A stretch of 64,000 nt of DNA from CAVRQM01 sp965246915 (GTDB taxonomy: Bacteria > Pseudomonadota > Alphaproteobacteria > Acetobacterales > Acetobacteraceae), in contig CBDFGB010000029.1 in assembly GCA_965246915.1 (NCBI GenBank), positions 161,982-225,981 on the forward strand, written 5' to 3'. The notes under the pieces are model-generated. The model ran no database searches and was not told the origin of the DNA. It saw only the letters and a program-made list of their open reading frames with translations. Numbering within the stretch: position 1 is the stretch's first letter; the number at the start of each line of letters is the position of its first letter. Shown here piece by piece: positions 60,435-64,000 of the stretch. A program made the position numbers and the translations under genes.

Positions 60435-61837
60435 GCGAGGCGGGATTGATCGCGACGTTGCGCGCGGTCGTCGGCGATGGCGGGCTCCTTGCCGATCCCG
60501 CCGATCTCGCGCCCTACTGCGTGGATTGGCGCGGGCTGTATCATGGGGCGACCTGCGCGGTCGCGCGGCCATCGTGCGCAACAGAACTGGCGCAGATCGT
60601 GCGGATCTGCGCGGACGCGGGCGTGGCCATGGTGCCCCAGGGCGGCAATACGTCGATGGTCGGCGGTGCCACGCCGAGCGAGGACGGCCGGCAACTGGTC
60701 GTCAGCCTTACGCGCATGAACAGGGTGCGTGATGTCGATGCGCTGGACATGACGATGACGGTCGAGGCAGGCGTGACCCTGCGGGCGGCGCAGGAAGCGG
60801 CGGCGGCGGTGGGCTGCTTTCTGCCGCTGTCGATCTCGGCGGAGGGCAGTGCCCAGGTGGGCGGCGTGCTTGCCACCAATGCAGGCGGCAACAACACGCT
60901 GCGCCACGGCAACGCGCGCGACCTCGTGCTCGGGCTGGAGGCAGTCTTCCCGGACGGAGGGATCTGGGATGGTTTGCGTCGATTGCGCAAGGACAACACG
61001 GGCTACGCGCTGCGACATGTGTTGGTCGGCAGCGAAGGCACGCTCGGTTTCATCACCGCGGCCGTGCTGCGCCTCGTGCCCGCACCGCTGGAGCGAGAGG
61101 TCGCGTTATGCGCGGTGACGTCGCCCCGCGCGGCGCTCGACCTCTTCGCACGCTTCCGCCGACACGACGCCGGGGCTCTGCTGGCGTTCGAATATATGTC
61201 GCAGGCCGGCATGGATCTCGTACTCCGCCACATTCCCGGCACCTCGTTTCCGCTCGCCGCGTCCGCGCCAGCCTACGTCCTCATCGAACTCGCAGGCTCG
61301 AATGTGCGTGCCGGCTTCGAGACGGTGCTGGAGACGGCCCTCGGGGACCAGATCGTGGCAGACGCCGCGATGGCGGCTAGCGAGGCGCAGCGCGCCGCGA
61401 TATGGAGGCTGCGCGAAGAACACAGCGAGGCGCAGCGGCTGGAGGGGGCGAGCGTCAAGAACGATGTCTCCGTGCCCGTCTCGCGCGTGCCGGAGTTGAT
61501 CGAGCGCGCGTCCGACGCGGTCACGGCCCTCGTGGGCGGTGTGCGTCCTGTGCCGTTCGGGCATGTCGGCGATGGCAATGTGCACATGAATTTTTCTCAG
61601 CCGATAGGCGCTGATCCCACCGCGTTTCTGGCGCTTTCGGAGGCCATCATGCACGCGACCGGCGAGGTGGTCCGCGCCCTAAACGGCAGTTTTTCCGCAG
61701 AGCATGGCGTGGGCCGCCTCAAGACTGGCATGATGGTCGAATGGCGGGGCGGGCCCGAACTCGACGCGATGCGTCGGATCAAGCGCGCGCTCGATCCGCT
61801 CGGCATCATGAATCCAGGCAAGCTGCTGCCGCCGTAG
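60431..61837 (+). CDS. FAD-linked oxidase/dehydrogenase (GlcD/D2HGDH-like)
   Basis: A 468-residue FAD-binding type 4 flavoprotein. MVPQGGNTSMVGGATP binds FAD, followed by LRKDNTGYALRHVLVGSEGTLGFIT, and the C-terminal GHVGDGNVHMNFSQP and SFSAEHGVGRLK hold the metal/catalytic histidines of D-2-hydroxyacid dehydrogenases. GTG start. The 2-hydroxy acid it oxidises here is unknown; no known hydroquinone step requires it. Last gene of the operon, convergent with the TPR gene 27 bases on. Confidence 0.88.
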   Translation: MSEAGLIATLRAVVGDGGLLADPADLAPYCVDWRGLYHGATCAVARPSCATELAQIVRICADAGVAMVPQGGNTSMVGGATPSEDGRQLVVSLTRMNRVRDVDALDMTMTVEAGVTLRAAQEAAAAVGCFLPLSISAEGSAQVGGVLATNAGGNNTLRHGNARDLVLGLEAVFPDGGIWDGLRRLRKDNTGYALRHVLVGSEGTLGFITAAVLRLVPAPLEREVALCAVTSPRAALDLFARFRRHDAGALLAFEYMSQAGMDLVLRHIPGTSFPLAASAPAYVLIELAGSNVRAGFETVLETALGDQIVADAAMAASEAQRAAIWRLREEHSEAQRLEGASVKNDVSVPVSRVPELIERASDAVTALVGGVRPVPFGHVGDGNVHMNFSQPIGADPTAFLALSEAIMHATGEVVRALNGSFSAEHGVGRLKTGMMVEWRGGPELDAMRRIKRALDPLGIMNPGKLLPP

Positions 61838-61864
61838 CGGCCATCGGCGGGCCGTGACGAGGGC

Positions 61865-63958
61865 TCAATCAGCCTCCAGCAGCGCGGTGTTGCGGCCGTG
61901 CCGGCGGGTGACGGAGAACGCTTCGCTTGCCGGGGCGGGGTGGGGACGCCGGACAGGCCAAAGGCGGTCGTCGGGCCGGATAAACGCGATGCGGTCACGT
62001 GCTGCGAGTGAGTCCTCGTAGAGTCCGCGATAGTCCCGCACGGTCAACATCTCGACGTCGTCGCGATCCAGCGCCACGCCCATGTCGTGGTAGATGTCGA
62101 GATTGGAGAGATCCGGCCGCGGAGTTCTGCCCGACCTCGCCTCGGTCCACATTTCGAGGAAGAGCGATTCCAGTCGCGCCGCCAGCAGCGGCGTGTCGAA
62201 CAGCACGCATTTGTCGCGACCGTCGCGCAGCTTGCGCCGCAGCGCCGCCAATCGTTCGGGCGCGTGGCCGAGGCGAACGGCACTCTCGACGTAGTCCTCG
62301 GTTGTGCGGCAGACCAGTTCAGGTGTTCCGGCGGCGGTGACCAGGCTGGCGCAGACACGGGAGGCGAAGCTGCGACCGGCGACCGTCAGGACCGGCACAC
62401 CCATCCAAAGCGCATCGGAGGCCGTCGTATGGGCGCCATAGGGGGTCGTGTCGAGGAACAAATCGGCCAAGTCGTAGCGCGCGAGATGCTCGGGGTTGTT
62501 CAGACGCGGCGCGAAGATCAGACGATCCGGCGCCACTCCTTCCTGCGCTGCGCGCGAGCGCAGCCGGTCGTTGGTGGTGGCGACGCTTTCCATGAGCCAA
62601 AGCACGGCGTTCGGTACTCGCCGCAGGATGTCCATCCAGCGCCGCCAGACGTGTGGCGTGAATTTCTGCGCGCCGTTGAAGCAGCAATAAACGACGGCGT
62701 CCTCGGGCAGCCCTGCTTCGGCACGGCTGAAGACGCGGCTGGAGACGATGCGGTTGCGGTCGTTTGGCTGGTAGCACGGCAACCGTTTGACGGTCTCCGA
62801 GTAGTAGATTTCGCTGCCCGATGGGATGATGACGTCGTCGGCGATGATATAGTGATGGTCGGGGCTGCCGGTGGTGCCGGGAAAGCCAAGCCAATTGACG
62901 ATCACGGGCGCTGGCCGCATCGCGAGCAGCGAGGACCGCGCGCCATGCGTGTAGCCGTTCACGTCGATCAGGATCGCGATCTCATCGTCGACGATCTTTC
63001 GGGCGGCCTCGTCGTCGGTCATCGCGGCAATGTCGGTCCAGTGCGGGGATGCGGCCCTGATGCGACCGTGCACGGAGTCTTCGACCTTATGTCCGCTGTA
63101 ATAGACGAAGACTTCGACCGCGGCCGGGTCGTGCCGCTCGAACAATTCGACCATGAGAAACCCGATGGCGTGCTCGCGCAGATCGGATGAGAGGTAGCCG
63201 ATGCGTAGCGGCCGACTCGCGGATTTCTCGAATGACCAATCGCGGGCACCGGGAATGTCCGTCTTTGGTCTCGCGACGTCGAATTTGGCGTATCGGGCGG
63301 CACTGGCAAGCTGTAGCAACGGATCGTCGGTGTAGGCGGCCAGGGACAGTGGCGAGATTCCGGCGAGAAGCTGTTCGCGTCCAAGCTCTCCGAACGGCTC
63401 GACGACTGGCCATTCGCATTGCCGCTGTCGGAGGCTGAGCCAGTGCTGCAGCACGTCTCGCTGATGCGGATCCAGCTCCAGACTATGTCGCAACATCGCC
63501 TCTGCGTTGGGGTCGAAGTGGGCGGATTCCAGGACGCGGCCAAGCTGCTTTAGCGCGGTGCGCTTGTGGGCGATCGTCTCGCTCGTGACAGTATGCAGGT
63601 GTTGCACCACGTGCTGCCAGGCGGTCAGCGCCGCGGCGCGGTCGCCCAGCCGTTCTTGTACGAAGCCTGCATTGATGTACGAGGGCATAAAGCCCGGGTT
63701 GAGCCGGATGGCTTCGTCGAGCGCCGCATCCGCGTCGGCGAGGTCGCCGCGGTTGCTCGCGAGGACGGCGCAATTGAACCAAATCGCATAAACCAACGGA
63801 TCATCGGGATGGTGGGCGATCCAGTCGCGATAGAGCGCGAGAGCGCGATGCGCAGCACCGGTCGCACGGAGTCGGTCGGCCATGCCGATAGCCGCGAGCG
63901 CGGAGAGATCGGCGGTCTCGATCCGATCGTGCGGTGGAACAAGCAGATCATCTTTCAT
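61865..63958 (-). CDS. TPR-containing O-GlcNAc transferase (SPINDLY/OGT)-like glycosyltransferase
   Basis: A 697-residue protein. Residues ~20-190 form TPR-like helical repeats (ADAALDEAIRLNPGFMPSYINAGF). From ~250, RIGYLSSDLREHAIGFL, ILIDVNGYTHGAR, VNWLGFPGTTGSPDHHYIIAD, CCFNGAQKFTPHVWRRWMDILRRVPNAVLWL and DLFLDTTPYGAHTTASDALWMGVPVLT match the bacterial OGT/SPINDLY GT41 domain. Bacterial members add sugars to proteins or surface structures; target unknown. A ~70-residue C-terminal extension (NLDIYHDMGVALDRDDVEMLTV) follows the catalytic domain. Confidence 0.88.
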   Translation of the reverse strand: MKDDLLVPPHDRIETADLSALAAIGMADRLRATGAAHRALALYRDWIAHHPDDPLVYAIWFNCAVLASNRGDLADADAALDEAIRLNPGFMPSYINAGFVQERLGDRAAALTAWQHVVQHLHTVTSETIAHKRTALKQLGRVLESAHFDPNAEAMLRHSLELDPHQRDVLQHWLSLRQRQCEWPVVEPFGELGREQLLAGISPLSLAAYTDDPLLQLASAARYAKFDVARPKTDIPGARDWSFEKSASRPLRIGYLSSDLREHAIGFLMVELFERHDPAAVEVFVYYSGHKVEDSVHGRIRAASPHWTDIAAMTDDEAARKIVDDEIAILIDVNGYTHGARSSLLAMRPAPVIVNWLGFPGTTGSPDHHYIIADDVIIPSGSEIYYSETVKRLPCYQPNDRNRIVSSRVFSRAEAGLPEDAVVYCCFNGAQKFTPHVWRRWMDILRRVPNAVLWLMESVATTNDRLRSRAAQEGVAPDRLIFAPRLNNPEHLARYDLADLFLDTTPYGAHTTASDALWMGVPVLTVAGRSFASRVCASLVTAAGTPELVCRTTEDYVESAVRLGHAPERLAALRRKLRDGRDKCVLFDTPLLAARLESLFLEMWTEARSGRTPRPDLSNLDIYHDMGVALDRDDVEMLTVRDYRGLYEDSLAARDRIAFIRPDDRLWPVRRPHPAPASEAFSVTRRHGRNTALLEAD

Positions 63959-64000
63959 GCCGTCACCATCCTGGTGCGTGTTGCCGCGCGTGTCGTTTCG

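Noticed and set aside
1..64000. tRNA genes, CRISPR arrays, insertion sequences, attachment sites, replication origins and known riboswitches
   Set aside because: None seen on reading both strands. Absence of tRNA and riboswitches was judged by eye only; tRNAscan-SE and Infernal runs would settle it.

Overview
The window is high-GC DNA with tightly packed genes, typical of an alphaproteobacterium and most likely the Acetobacteraceae/Rhodospirillales. Pointers are two GTTC-N7-GTTC type LexA boxes beside lexA, a BamF-type (DUF3035) lipoprotein, a hopanoid-associated glycosyltransferase, an Entner-Doudoroff Edd, sarcosine oxidase and choline-uptake genes, and a PQQ/lanthanide-type ABC cluster. 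The genus cannot be fixed from sequence reading alone. I found no tRNA, rRNA, CRISPR array, transposase or integrase.

Layout. 1-7.2 kb: housekeeping genes (glyS/glyQ, DUF2076, ygfZ, asnB-pyrC, lexA). 7.6-14.5 kb: sulfate assimilation and uptake (cysH-cysD-cysNC, then sbp-cysT-cysW-cysA). 14.5-17.8 kb: hpnI-like glycosyltransferase and edd. 18-19.4 kb: a repetitive beta-roll-like surface protein behind an AT-rich upstream region. 19.4-27.2 kb: an NMT1-type ABC triad, a DMT exporter with a histidine-rich tail, a small secreted protein with an EF-hand-like loop, and a four-gene ABC set of the PedA1A2BC/Lut (lanthanide, PQQ-alcohol dehydrogenase) type. 27.3-37.7 kb: hydratase, ribF, ileS, lspA, bamF, Uma2, pgi, mutL, and a frame-disrupted polymorphic-toxin-50 gene with a possible partner gene. 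37.8-48.1 kb: C1/betaine metabolism (soxBDAG; betA-betI; choXWV with a BetI operator). 48.1-50.7 kb: a CobT-like VWA protein and an IclR regulator. 50.8-61.8 kb: a 12-gene hydroquinone catabolic operon. 61.9-64 kb: a TPR/O-GlcNAc transferase-like protein.

How it works together. The 50.8-61.8 kb operon encodes a two-subunit hydroquinone dioxygenase, 4-hydroxymuconic semialdehyde dehydrogenase, maleylacetate reductase, an intradiol (hydroxyquinol-type) dioxygenase, a Rieske ferredoxin, a LivFGHM-type importer, a BKACE (beta-keto acid cleavage) enzyme and a FAD-linked oxidase. Hydroquinone or hydroxyquinol would be taken to maleylacetate and then 3-oxoadipate. BKACE could cleave that directly with acetyl-CoA to acetoacetate and succinyl-CoA, in place of the usual CoA-transferase and thiolase. 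An IclR gene is divergent, with a perfect 7-3-7 inverted repeat ahead of the operon.

Other points needing a second look: a palindromic repeat inserted in frame in the IleRS editing-domain region, a low-GC mosaic patch near the ileS 3' end, the toxin-50/partner pair after mutL, and two ABC permeases whose best starts appear to be CTG.
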